DNA from: Halichondria panicea
Taxonomy: Eukaryota > Porifera > Demospongiae > Suberitida > Halichondriidae
NCBI RefSeq assembly: GCF_963675165.1
Contig: NC_087380.1
Location: 3,463,803-3,527,802, forward strand
DNA: 64,000 nucleotides
Direction of reading: 5' to 3'
Position numbers and translations under genes: made by a program. Shown piece by piece: positions 11,301 through 22,322 of the stretch. Numbering within the stretch: the stretch's first letter is position 1; each line of letters begins with the position of its first letter. The notes under the pieces are model-generated. The model searched no databases. It was not told the DNA's origin and worked only from the letters and a program-made list of their open reading frames with translations.

Positions 11301-14027
11301 AATAGATGGCCATGTAAAAACTAACCTGTGAAAACGGAGATAGGCCAAGTCGCTTCCATTTCACAGAGTTAGAGCTGTTATTAACTGTTAAGTTAAAGTG
11401 CTCAATCAACAAATTTCTATACACATTATGCAGTTGTGGATTGTGGACAACCTACTGCTCCCAGTAATGGAGAAGTTAACATGCCTGTTGGTACTACATT
11501 CAATAACGTGGCACACTACAGTTGCCATTCCTGCTATCGTCGTCTAGGAGTTTCATTACGGATTTGTGGAGGAAATGGACTGTGGATCCCAGCTCAACCA
11601 GCATGTGAAAGTAAGAAGATTAGTACCTGAATCAGTTGGTTAAGAGGGGATATAAAAAGCAAATGCAAATGCAATTGGTACTTCATGACATTTATATAAT
11701 ATGCTCTTCCGTAATTATTTGCAGTTCTTGATTGCGATCGACCTCCTGATCTTGAAAATGGAATAACCACAACACCTTACACAACAACTTGCAGTAGTGT
11801 GGTCACCTACAGCTGTGACAGAGGCTATTTACTGGAGGGAGTTAGCTCACGTTCCTGTCAGACTAATGAAGAGTGGTCTAATGGAACAGCACTGTGCAAT
11901 CGTATGCTATAATAGTCTTTTGTTAGCTATATAATAGTGAGTTATTCTACATTCACATGCAGCTATTGACTGTGGCAGCTTGAGTAGTCCTGACAGAGGC
12001 ACAGTGTTGTTGTCTGGCTCTACTTTCATGAGCAGAGCTACCTACTCTTGCAACAGTGGATACCCACTGAGAGGACCTGCAGTACGTACTTGTGGTCCTG
12101 ATGGACAATGGTCCCAATATTCACCTAGCTGCGAGCGTGAGTGATTGTGATTTGTGATTAACAATACTGTGGTTATTAACATCACACTAATTTCTTTCAG
12201 CTGTGGACTGTGGTGCATTGATGAACCCTACTAATGGAGGAGTAGACACATCGTCTGGAACCATTTTCATGAATAGAGCTACCTACACTTGTAACATAGG
12301 CCATAATCTTGTGGGAACTAGCTCAAGAATGTGTTTAGCAAGTGGAATGTGGAGTTCTGTACAGCCAACTTGTGAAGGTACAAGCTGCATTATTTAGGTT
12401 TATACACACTATACAACATTCCACTGAACAGTTGTTGACTGTGGAGCACTTGAAGACCTCAGAGATGGCAGAGTTGTGATATTACAGGGAACCACTTTTG
12501 GTCAATTAGTTGTGTACTCTTGCAATGAGGGGTACACACTAAATGGAAATGCCAGACGTACTTGCACTGTTAGTGGGCAATGGACAGGGTCAGCCCCATT
12601 CTGTGATCGTGAGTAGTTATCAATAGTTGCTATTGTATTGCAAAAATTGTCTTGTGTAGCCGTCGACTGTAGAGGGCTTGATGCTCCAGCTGATGGTCAT
12701 GTGACCACCTCTCAAGGCACTCACTTTATGGATACTGCCTTGTACAGTTGTTCCCCAGGCTACAACCTCACTGGATGCTCCGAGGCAGTGTGTCAGTCCA
12801 ATGCCACCTGGTCATGTGACCCTCCTTTCTGTGCCGGTAAGCCTTTTGAGTCAAACTAATAAATTAAAGTGTTTACTCATTCATATACAGACAATACAAT
12901 GATTCAACTCAAGTTCGGGCCAACTAGCTATTGTGTGGAGTGGAATGTAAGTCGCCTCGTTTTATTCTACTTGGGCTGATACCAGTTACAAGCTTTTTGT
13001 GTGCATGATCAAGGGGCTGGCTACAGTGTTTCTGGTGTACGAGATTTCAAAATCATGTGATTTCAAAATGATTTCCAGATTTTAATAATAGATTCCAGTA
13101 ATGGTTGTTAATATATGGATGGGTAAAGACAGGAGGCCATGCCTTTTACCTGTCGGAAGGGACTGGGAAGGTGACTATCGATTACTTGTCTTCACTGCCT
13201 CGAATTCAGGCGTTTTTCTCAAAGCGGCCTGGATTCGACTTGCGGTTCAAAGAAAGGATGTGTCACACCTACGCAGACTAAAGCCGTGGTGTGAAGATTG
13301 CGGATTTCGTGCTTTCTGTTGATTTCTACTGATTTCAAGTTGGGCTGTGCGAGATTTTACGTTGTTGCCAGCTCCTTGTGTAATACTCTGCATGGCTTCA
13401 TTCATCATACTGACGTTACGAGTTCCCTGTGCACTTTCTTTCAGTGAAGACATAAGTATACTCATAAAGCACTTGTCAAACTAATGCCCCACCCCACCCC
13501 TAACGTGATCTAATCCCCTTACTTTTTGGGCATGTTGTTAGGTCTAATCCCCTCCCCTGTAGACGCAGGTAAACATGGCGGTTATGTGCATGGGGATTAT
13601 ACCTCTAAGTCCCCTAGGTAGGGAAGCAATTTCAAGTCTAAACCCCACCTATCCCGGTAGAGGGGATAGGTGGGGCATTAGTTTGACAAGTGCATAACGG
13701 TACTCATTTTCCTTGTAGGATGATAAAGTTAAATTGATGTACAAGATCATGCACATTGCCATCACCAAGGCAATAGAAAAGAGTGGACATGACATTCCCA
13801 TGAACAACATTCAACCTGGCTACTTTATCTGTTACGAATCCACAACGAGGACGACCTATCGAACCACGATCACTGGTACGAAGAGTGTGAGTGCTGTCAA
13901 CTATGCTGAAGTACTTGAGGAGTGGGTGGAGTCTGGAGTGACCACCAGGTTCCTATGGTATGCTATCAGGACGGACAAGGCTTGTCCAGTGGTCATTGAC
14001 TCCATGGACCAGGACGAGTGTGAATAA
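8303..14027 (+). CDS. Secreted sushi/CCP-domain protein with Ig-like N-terminal domain
   Basis: Twelve exons give 726 residues: 8303-8378, 9121-9447, 9498-9677, 9725-9898, 11434-11610, 11725-11901, 11963-12136, 12201-12377, 12432-12608, 12660-12836, 12891-12946, 13719-14027. All introns are GT-AG, and all but the last two junctions are phase 1. Exon 1 is a signal peptide (MATVTLFDFLCCLLGSVSLV). Residues ~26-134 look Ig-like (WYCYTN, RGPSHFSPDGEHCC). Eight CCP modules follow (~135-605), one per exon, each with four Cys, a YSC core and a conserved Trp. The last ~120 residues are not recognised and contain paired Cys. There is no membrane helix, so the product is probably secreted. CCP modules commonly mediate adhesion or complement-type recognition; a role in sponge recognition is inference. 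The last two thirds recur in the tandem copy downstream. Confidence 0.85.
10295..10416. mobile_element. Intronic MITE with GTGGCGTAGGAA ends
   Basis: GGTGGCGTAGGAACC at the left pairs with TTCCTACGCCACT at the right. Internally CTAGTTTTTTGAATGG and C-rich CCCCTGGAGC blocks are present. It lies in the long intron between CCP2 and CCP3 of the sushi gene. Confidence 0.6.
10725..10785. mobile_element. 61 bp TAGACTGG hairpin element
   Basis: TAGACTGGAAACCACACCC pairs with GGCATGGTTTCCAGTCTA. Flanks AGAGCTGAC (10716-10724) and GGATCTGAC (10786-10794) agree at seven of nine positions, consistent with an aged 9 bp target duplication. It is in the same sushi-gene intron as 10295-10416. Confidence 0.6.
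10848..11030. repeat. TTTTCGAGG inverted-repeat remnant
   Basis: TTTTCGAGGCACTAAATTTTCGAGG recurs inverted as CCTCGAAAATAAAATT and TTAGTGCCTCGAAA. The motif belongs to the CCGTATAGC..TTTTCGAGG MITE family seen intact at 46256-46481. This copy has lost clear ends. Confidence 0.45.
13470..13692. mobile_element. Intronic MITE with CACTTGTCAAAC ends, gene copy 1
   Basis: CACTTGTCAAACTAATGCCCC is matched by the inverted GGGGCATTAGTTTGACAAGTG. It sits in the last intron of the sushi gene, and the same element occupies the same intron of the tandem copy (17903-18126). Insertion therefore predates the gene duplication. The flanks (TCATAAAG, CATAACGG) are only partly alike. Confidence 0.75.
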
Positions 14028-14417
14028 CAATGTATAGCGAGTATTGATAGACTCAATTCATCGTACATTTTAAGGAAACTTATAAGTTATAATGCTGCAC
14101 TGTCTAGGATATTGTAGATTTGCATACTGTTTATATAACTTAAAGTTATGATTGTTGCTATCCTGTAGAGTCCTATATATATGATATTTTCTATTCAAAA
14201 GTATGACAGCAGCTATATAGATAAATATGTAGGCCTTGGTATATAATTATAGAGTACGCTCAAAACATTGCCTATTCTTTTATTCTCAAAATAACGGTCT
14301 TTTCTATTATTCACTCATGCATGCAGTGTTAAACACTGTGTCCGCAATTGATTATAATTGCAAATGTTCGATTTATTGATCGAGAGACCTTCACAAGTTT
14401 AACCCAGTGTAGTGGCG

Positions 14418-14494
14418 AAAAATCAAGCTCAAACTCTTTATCTCGGGCCCTGCACTGTGCAGGGCCCAAGATAAAGAGTTTGAGCTTGATTTTT
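14418..14494. repeat. Near-perfect 38 bp-arm palindrome present in only one tandem copy
   Basis: AAAAATCAAGCTCAAACTC onward (14418-14455) is mirrored by its reverse complement ending at 14494, with a single mismatch and almost no spacer. The equivalent place in the downstream tandem copy (18858-18895) holds only the right arm. Confidence 0.9.
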
Positions 14495-14576
14495 GATCAG
14501 CAGCTAGCTAAAGAGCTCCGCTATATAGTCCTCAGTTATTATTTTTGCAGGAATCCTAACTTACGTTGTTTTTGGC

Positions 14577-14630
14577 TAGTTGGGCGTAGCTGGACCATCC
14601 CTCCAGGGACGGTCGGGCCACGCCCAACTA
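14577..14630. mobile_element. 54 bp TAGTTGGGCG hairpin MITE with 9 bp TSD and known empty site
   Basis: TAGTTGGGCG and CGCCCAACTA are perfect 10 bp inverted ends of a 54 bp element. Flanks are the exact repeat GTTTTTGGC at 14568-14576 and 14631-14639. The downstream tandem copy has a single GTTTTGGC at 18982-18989 and no element, so both the insertion and its target duplication are directly demonstrated. Confidence 0.95.
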
Positions 14631-14856
14631 GTTTTTGGCCACCGGACGGTGTCTTCTTTTAGCTGTATTAAAGACAGACATCTCAATGTATAGCTAGGTC
14701 AGGTTAACAAAGTGGCTTTGCAATGGTCCTTAAATGTTGTCTGTATCTTCTGTAGAGTAAGTCACCTAACTCTGTCAGTCATCGAAGTGTAATGCATGAA
14801 CAAAACAAGGATCGATTCAATATAATTGCACACTCTAATCATATAGATACTATAAA

Positions 14857-15182
14857 TTACAACATAGGCCATATTCTTGTGGGAACCAGCTCAAGAATGT
14901 GTTTAGCAAATGGAAATTGGAGTTCTGTACAGCCAACTTGTAAAGGTACAAGCTTAAGAATGCATTATTTAGGTTATACACACTATACAACATTCCACTG
15001 AACAGTCGTTGACTGTGGAGCACTTGAAGGCTTCACAAATGGCAAAGTTGTGATATTACAGGGAACCACTTTTGGACAATCAGTTGTGTACTCTTGCAAT
15101 GAGGGGTACACACTAAATGGAGATGCCAGACGTACTTGCACTGCTAGTGGGCAATGGTCAGGGTCAGCACCATCATGTGATC
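14857..15182 (+). pseudogene. One truncated and one complete CCP exon, upstream of gene copy 2
   Basis: 14857-14945 matches only the second half of the CCP exon at 12201-12377 and has no acceptor. 15006-15182 is a full 177 bp phase-1 CCP exon, closest to 12432-12608, with acceptor and GTGAG donor. The pair then stops: the next stretch repeats the sequence that precedes exon 11434. This is a leftover of an extra round of tandem duplication. The complete exon could still be spliced in frame. Confidence 0.75.
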
Positions 15183-15302
15183 GTGAGTGGTTATCGCTAG
15201 TTGCCATTGTATTGCAATAATTTTCCTTTGTGTATCTTGTAGTTAATTTGGATCCAAAGGGCCTCATCGTCGTTCTCTAGTTCCTCGCGCCTGGTTGCAG
15301 AG

Positions 15303-15353
15303 TAGACTCGCCAGCCAGCCCTTCCTCGGGGTAAGGGCTGGCTGGCGAGTCTA
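15303..15353. mobile_element. 51 bp TAGACTCGCC hairpin MITE with 9 bp TSD
   Basis: TAGACTCGCCAGCCAGCCC pairs with GGGCTGGCTGGCGAGTCTA. Flanks are the exact repeat GTTGCAGAG at 15294-15302 and 15354-15362. A partial right-end copy plus a third GTTGCAGAG follows (15363-15387), which indicates a small tandem duplication after insertion. Confidence 0.95.
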
Positions 15354-15806
15354 GTTGCAGAGTTGGCTGGCGAGTCTAGTTGCAGAGTAGGTAGAGAAGT
15401 AGAAGCCGCTGATGTTTACCACAGAGTCACCCACAGAGACCACAGCGTCTTCTTCTTCAAAACTCATGTAATGCACAAACAAAACAAGATCGCACACTCT
15501 AGTAGATGGCCATGTAAAAACTAACCTGTGAAAACAGAGATAGGCGGGCCAAGTCGCTTCCATTTTAAACAGTGATCACTTGAAGAAAACTGCCGAATAA
15601 TTCGATTTTCTCTAGAACATGATATACCGATCCCCACTTTTGCCAAACTACAGTACAGCTAGCTAGAGCTAACTGACACAAGCTGAGTTCAATCTAGATA
15701 GAGTGCAGTACTAGTACAGGGTTTAGAACCAGGTAACTTACAAAGCAGAGTTTGAGCTGTTACTGTTAAAAAGTGCTTAATCACAAAATTCTATCACATT
15801 ATACAG

Positions 15807-18470
15807 CTGTGGATTGTGGACAACTTACTGCTCCCAGTAATGGAGAAGTTAGCATGCCTGTTGGTACTACGTTCAATAACGTGGCACACTACAGCTGCCA
15901 TTCCTGCTATCGTCGTCTAGGAGTTTCATTACGGATTTGTGGAGGAAATGGACTGTGGATCCCAGCTCAACCAGCCTGTGAAAGTAAGAAGATTAGTACT
16001 TGAATCAGTTGGTTAAGAGAGGATATAAAAAGCAAATGCAAATGCAAATGCAAATTAAATTGGTACTTTATGACATTTATATATACTCTTCCATAATTAT
16101 TTACAGTTCTTGATTGCGATCGACCTCCAGATCTTGAAAATGGAATAACCATAACACCTTACACAACGACTTGCAGCAGTGCGGTAACCTACAGCTGTGA
16201 CAGAGGCTATTTACTGGAGGGAGTTAGCTCACGTTCCTGTCAGACTAATGAAGAGTGGTCTAATGAAACAGCACTGTGCAATCGTATGCTATACTTATAA
16301 CAATACTCCATTTAGCTATATAATAATTAGTGAGTTATTCTACATTCACATGCAGCTATTGACTGTGGCAGCTTGAGTAGTCCTGACAGAGGCACAGTGT
16401 TGTTGTCTGGCTCTACTTTCATGAGCAGAGCTACCTACTCTTGCAACAGTGGATACCCACTGAGAGGACCTGCAGTACGTACTTGTGGTCCTGATGGGCG
16501 ATGGTCCCAATATCCACCTAGCTGCGAGCGTGAGTGATTGTGATTTGTGATTAACAATACTGTGGTTATTAACATCACACTAATTTCTTTCAGCTGTGGA
16601 CTGTGGTGCATTGATGAATCCTACTAATGGAGGAGTGGACACATCGTCTGGAACCATTTTCATGAATAGAGCTACCTACACTTGTAACATAGGCCATAAT
16701 CTTGTGGGAACTAGCTTAAGAATGTGTTTAGCAAGTGGAATGTGGAGTTCTGTACAACCAACTTGCGAAGGTACAAGCTTAAGAATGCATTATTTAGGTT
16801 TGTACACACTATACAACATTCCACTGAACAGTTGTTGACTGTGGAGCACTTGAAGACCTCACAAATGGCAGAGTTGTGATATTGCAGGGAACCACTTTTG
16901 GCCAGTCAGTTGTGTACTCTTGCAATGAGGGGTACACACTAAATGGAGATGCCAGACGTACTTGCACTGTTAATGGGAAGTGGACAGGGTCAGCACCATC
17001 ATGTGATCGTGAGTGGTTATCGCTAGTTGACATTGTATTGCAAAAATTGTCTTGTGTAGCCGTCGACTGTGGAGGGCTTGATGCTCCAGCTAATGGTCAT
17101 GTGACCACCTCTCAAGGCACTCACTTTATGGATACTGCCTTGTACAGTTGTTCCCCAGGCTACAACCTCACTGGATGCTCCGAGGCAGTGTGTCAGTCCA
17201 ATGCCACCTGGTCATGTGACCCTCCTTTCTGTGCCGGTAAGCCTTTTGAGTCAAACTAATAAATTAAAATGTTTACTCATTCATATACAGACAATACAAT
17301 GATCCAACTCAAGTTCGGGCCAACTAGCTATTGTGTGGAGTGGAATGTAAGTCGCCTCGTTTTATTCTACTTGGGTTGATACCAGTTACAAGCTTTTTGT
17401 GTGCATGATCAAGGGGCTGGCTACAGGTGTTTCTGGTGTACGAGATTTCAAAATCATGTGATTTCAAAATGATTTCCAGATTTCAATAATAGATTCCAGT
17501 AATGGTTGTTAATGTATGGATGGGTATAAAGACAGGAGGCCATGCCTTTTACCTGTCGGAAGGGACTGGGAAGGTGACTATCGATTTCAAATTCAGGCGT
17601 TTTTCTCAAAGCGGCCTGGATTCGAGGCTATACTTGCGGTTCAAAGAAAGAATGTGTCACACCTACCCGCAGACTATACTTTAAAAAAGCCGTGGTGTCG
17701 AGATTGCATAGAAGATTTCGGATTTCATGCTTTCTGTTGACTGATTTCTACTGATTTCAAGTTGGGCTGTGCGAGATTTTTCGTTGTTGGCAGCCCCTTG
17801 TGTAATAGTATATATTCACTCTGCATGGCTTCATTCATCATACTGACGTTACGAGTTCCCTGTGCACTTTCTTTCAGTGAAGACATAAGTATACTCATAA
17901 AGCACTTGTCAAACTAATGCCCCCACCCCCACCCCAGTGACCCCACCCCTAACATGATCTAATCCCCTTACTTTTGGTGGTCTAATCCCCTCCCCTGTAG
18001 ACCCAGGTAAACATGGCGGTTATGTGCATGGGGATTATACCTCTTAAGTCCCCTAGGTAGGGAAGCAATTTCAAGTCTAAACCCCACCTATCCTGGTAGA
18101 GGGGTGGGGCATTAGTTTAACAAGTGTATAACGATAACGGTACTCATTTTCCTTGTAGGATGAGAAAGTTAAAATGATGTACAAGATCATGCACATTGCC
18201 ATCACCAAGGCAATAGAAAAGAGTGGACATGACATTCCCATGAACAACATTCAACCTGGCTACTTTATCTGTTACGAATCCACAACGAGGACGACCTATC
18301 GAACCACAATCACTGGTACAAAGAGTGTGAGCGCTGTCAACTATGCTGAAGTACTTGAGAAGTGGGTGGAGTCTGGAGTGACCACCAGGTTGCTATGGTA
18401 CGCTATCAGGATGGACAAGGCTTGTCCAGTGGTCATTGACTCCATGGACCAGGACGAGTGTGAAGTATAG
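15807..18470 (+). CDS. Tandem copy of the sushi gene, lacking signal peptide, Ig-like domain and CCP1-2
   Basis: Exons 15807-15983, 16107-16283, 16356-16529, 16594-16770, 16832-17008, 17060-17236, 17291-17346 and 18159-18470 correspond one-to-one to the last eight exons of the upstream gene. Splice sites and phases are all kept and there is no internal stop. Nucleotide identity is very high by eye, so the duplication is recent. The last exon ends DECEV-stop rather than DECE-stop. There is no signal-peptide exon, Ig-like exon or evident promoter between the two genes. The copy is therefore either a 5'-truncated paralogue or an alternative 3' cassette reached by splicing from the upstream gene. 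Phase-1 symmetrical CCP exons make the second option mechanically easy (inference). Confidence 0.75.
17903..18126. mobile_element. Intronic MITE with CACTTGTCAAAC ends, gene copy 2
   Basis: This is the same element as 13470-13692, with a small central length difference (an extra C-rich block and a lost segment). It is inherited by duplication of the whole gene segment, not by a second insertion. Confidence 0.75.
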
Positions 18471-19480
18471 CGAGTTATTGATTATTGACTCGTACATTTT
18501 AAGGAAATTTATAAGTTATAATGCTGCACTGTCTAGGATGTTGTAGATTTGCATACTGTTTATATAAACTGCATCATAAAGTTATGATTGTTGCTATCCT
18601 GTAGAGTCCTATATATTATTCAAAAGTATGACGGCAGCTATAAACATGTAGGCCTTGGTATAATTATAGAGTACACTCAAAACATTGCCTATTCTTTTAT
18701 TCTCAAAATAACAGGCTGTTATCTTTTCAAATTACCTATTATTCCCGCATTATTCACTCGTGCATGCAGTGTTAAACACCGTGTCCGGCCAATTGAATTA
18801 TAATTGCAAATGTTCGATTTATTGTTCGAGAGACCTTCACAAGTTCAACCCAGTGTAGTGCAGGGCCCGAGATAAAGAGTTTGAGCTTGATTTTTGGTCA
18901 GCAGCTAGCTAAAGAGCTCCGCTATATAGTCCTCAGTTATTATTTTTGCAGGAATCCTGAGAATATCAGCTAACTTACGATGTTTTGGCAACCACCGGAC
19001 GGTGTCTTCTTTTAGCTGTATAAGACAGACAATTCAGCTAGGTCAGGCTAACAAACTGGCTTTGCAATGGTCCTTAAATGCTGTATGTGTCTTCTGTAGA
19101 GTAAGTCGCCTAACTCCGGTCCGTCAGTCATCGAAGTGTAATGCACGAACAAAACAAGGATTTATTCGATTTCATGCATTGCACACTCTAATAGATGGCC
19201 ATAACAACTAACCAGATACGTCAGATCGTTTCCAGTCTGAACAGTGATCACTCGAAAAATATGTACTTCCCATTGCAATAATTCGATTTTCACACATTCG
19301 CAAGACCTTAACACTGCGTGTGAATGGTTATTAATGGTTTGGTACAACAGTGTTGTCTCTATGCCACTCTTGGAGATCAACCTGCTGAACCTGTACACAA
19401 AAGTATCAGTCAGAGGAACTGACAGCATTTTTCTATAGCTATAGGATCATCGTACCCACACTTACGTTACCTAATTGATA
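18471..19480. other. Duplicated 3' flank of the sushi gene
   Basis: 18471-19240 repeats 14028-14860 with small indels and then matches the pre-exon sequence seen at 11280 and 15480 (the AATAGATGGCCAT block). It then diverges. No additional exon was recognised. Confidence 0.7.
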
Positions 19481-20812
19481 ACAGCTGTATGATGCATATA
19501 CATAGACAGTTTTCAATATGTTTTTTCCCTCACTGAACTTATTGACTCTCTCGAACCTCCGGGTAGTGGAGGATTCATGTATATATGCAGAGATTATGGG
19601 TGATATCCTTCTCTAAGGTGTGTATGCATGGTCATATAGATAAACGAAAGAGAGGCAGAGCGATAGAGAGAGAGCAAAGGAGGATTGTCAGGGTCTAAAG
19701 TATAAAGCTGCTTCCGAGGACTTTAATTAAATCCCATGCACTCAGCTAGCTCCGGAGATATTTAGATGAATGGAATTCAATTAAAGTCCTCAGGAAGCAG
19801 CTTTGCACATCTTGAATGAATACTGTATAGCTATGCATCTTGAATGCAATCTGAATGAAAATGTAACATTGAAACAATGGCCCACCATAGCTCCACAACT
19901 GAGACGACCTATTATATCGAACCTGTCAAACCAGAGTGTGATGTGAACTGATTAATTATGTGCATGCATGCAGCTACATTTCATCACCTTTAATTAAATC
20001 CTATATAGCTGCGCGGCATGTCTCACCATCACATCAGACAACTCCCTCAGGCTTGTAATGTGTCCATTTATGTTAAGTGCAACTCGGAGATTTCTCGAAC
20101 TAGTCTCGTCCCTTCCTCTCCTTGTAATTGATTGGTCGAGAAGCACGCTATTCTCGGATAATGTGAGTCTGTTAATCGAAATTCAACTCATGGAGATACG
20201 CTGTGATCATTGGAACTGTTTTCAATGCATTCCTTATCGATAATCACCACGATTACTTCATACAGCTGCTTCTACACAAGAGATCACTTCATCTAAGTGC
20301 TAGTGTGATGCTCTTCTTTCCAGTTCTAATGATCTCGTTTTCCTCCTCACCACACTTATTATATCACGTCTTATTTGTGTCGAATTTGGGCTCTCTAATG
20401 AGTCTCTATAGACTTATACCGATATTAGGTACTGTTCTCCGGCGTGTTTTTTTGTGGTAGCTATTGTTCATTGGTCTGCAAATTAACATTAATAGGGAGG
20501 GTATGAACTTCTTTATTCTCATTCTTGTTCTCTTCAGTTCAACTTTGTCTTCATATTAAATAGTATAAAGACAATGTTAAAGAGAACAAGATTGAGGATA
20601 ACGAGGAGAGGGGCTCGTGTTGTGCCTGTAGCCAAGATACCTCAATGACTATAGGATGGATTTATAGATTTTACAGCGAAGTCATGTTCTTGTTTATAGG
20701 CTGGTGTTAGACTGACCATTATAATTGTCCTGCCTGCTTTCTTAATTAAGGCATGATTAATGTATTGTATTGTAAATCTATATCCTTTATTGGCTTGTTT
20801 TACACATCACAG

Positions 20813-22322
20813 GGTTGATAGTCCTCACTGGTGGACCTGAAGCTCTCGTCTACTCCAGTGTGAGTGTGGTTGAGGGGTCAGTAATCCAGATCTACTATAC
20901 TGTAGAAGATAATACCACTTTCACCTTAATTCACATGGACTCTCAATGGAAGCTCTCTATTAAACGATCCACCTCACATTCGTATCAGGGAAGACAATCT
21001 CCCTGAGCGCTCAGCATCATTGCTCACTGATGACTCCACGCCTGTGCTCACTGTGGACAACCTCAGAGATTCTGATGATGGAGTCTATCAGTGCACTGCT
21101 ACTAGTGGAACTACTTCTGGCAATGGAGCGGCTGTCACACTATACCTATAGCAAGTACGTAAATAAGTGTGTACAGACAAAAGTCATGTATGAATGATTA
21201 CTAGCAACTTGTTTAAAGTGCGTTCTATATATAGCTGCATGTGTCCTCTACTCATTGATGTTGAATGAACCTATTGATGTCTTCTTCAGTTAGTTTTGTC
21301 CTCAATGACAATCGTATTGGGATAGCTCTTAGTGACACTGTTGATGGTTCTATACACTGACATGCATTGGTATATGGAGTGATGATATACCCCACCCCAT
21401 CTGTGGTGTGGGTGAGGAGCGGACAAGTTGTGGATGACATTGACTCATGAATTACCATCACCTCGACCACAATCGTCAATGGACAAGTGACTATAGTTTT
21501 CTGACTATCACTATAACTAATTATTTGGGCTGTCTGATATAGGAGTGCACCAGTGTGTACCGATGGCAATGATGGTGAGGAGGTCATCACATCAGTACCA
21601 CGTTGAGAATATCTGCATGAGTGTTGTATCATCACACCATCTGTATCATCATTTTACGTTCTCCTGAGAAGTTGGTCATTGAAGTGAGGGTGTCAGGAGA
21701 ATATGAAATGCTGTTCTGGGTTGTAAACACTTTCATACCTGGTGGAATGCTTCCTTAAGAGCTACCTGACTATTTTGAGACGCTTGTACGAGACAATACC
21801 ACTGCTGACGATGAGGGGTTCTACGTACATTGTTCAGCCTCAATTCAATTGGCAAGTTTGGCAAATTCCTTTTATGCATCATACCGGTGTTGATTTTGGA
21901 GTAATTGCGCCAGGTACGGCACTAATTTCATCTTAAACCAACTCTTTATAAAATCTAATTTCATAGTTGATGCCAACACAACATCTCTCAGCACCTCTAC
22001 TGTTGTGATCCCCGAGGTAGGCAGTGCAGATCGACATCTCCTGTAGATCAGTGGGAGCTCCCATTCCTAGTATATCACAGGCATGCATGCGAGGTCAATA
22101 ACTAAACCATTGACTTTTAGCAGACAGACACAGAGACGTCATTTGTAGCTACACTGCATGACTGGAAACAGAGGTGTTGACGTAACTCTTGGTAGCATTG
22201 AGTCACCCCTCCATATATTATTGTGAGTGCCACGTACCCTGATTGTGATGGAGTAACGGAACCAACTCTGATGATTTCACTGTCGCCAGCACGCAGTGCT
22301 TTCATCACCGTACAAGTAAATG
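20813..22322 (+). pseudogene. Ig-domain gene remnant, copy A
   Basis: Several Ig-like modules can be recognised on the plus strand. The first exon begins after an acceptor at 20811-20812 and reads GGPEALVYSSVSVVEG. After a frame change near 20935 it continues ...LTVDNLRDSDDGVYQCTA, a textbook Ig C-strand/F-strand pattern (D.G.Y.C). Further on, TPSVVWVRSGQVVDD and ADDEGFYVHCSAS are parts of two more modules in different frames. The last piece, ending FITVQVN, meets a GTGAG donor. Multiple frame breaks and stops, most shared with copy B, show the gene had decayed before the duplication. A short hydrophobic ORF (MNFFILILVLFSSTL) at 20502 may be its old signal exon. Confidence 0.6.

Noticed and set aside
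20058-20460. Hydrophobic open frames conserved in both segmental copies (also 58481-58853)
   Set aside because: Conservation is explained by the recent duplication. The frames overlap in different registers and match no receptor family.
21252-21635. Minus-strand open frame of 127 codons
   Set aside because: It is antisense to the decayed Ig modules on the plus strand, which explain the sequence better.
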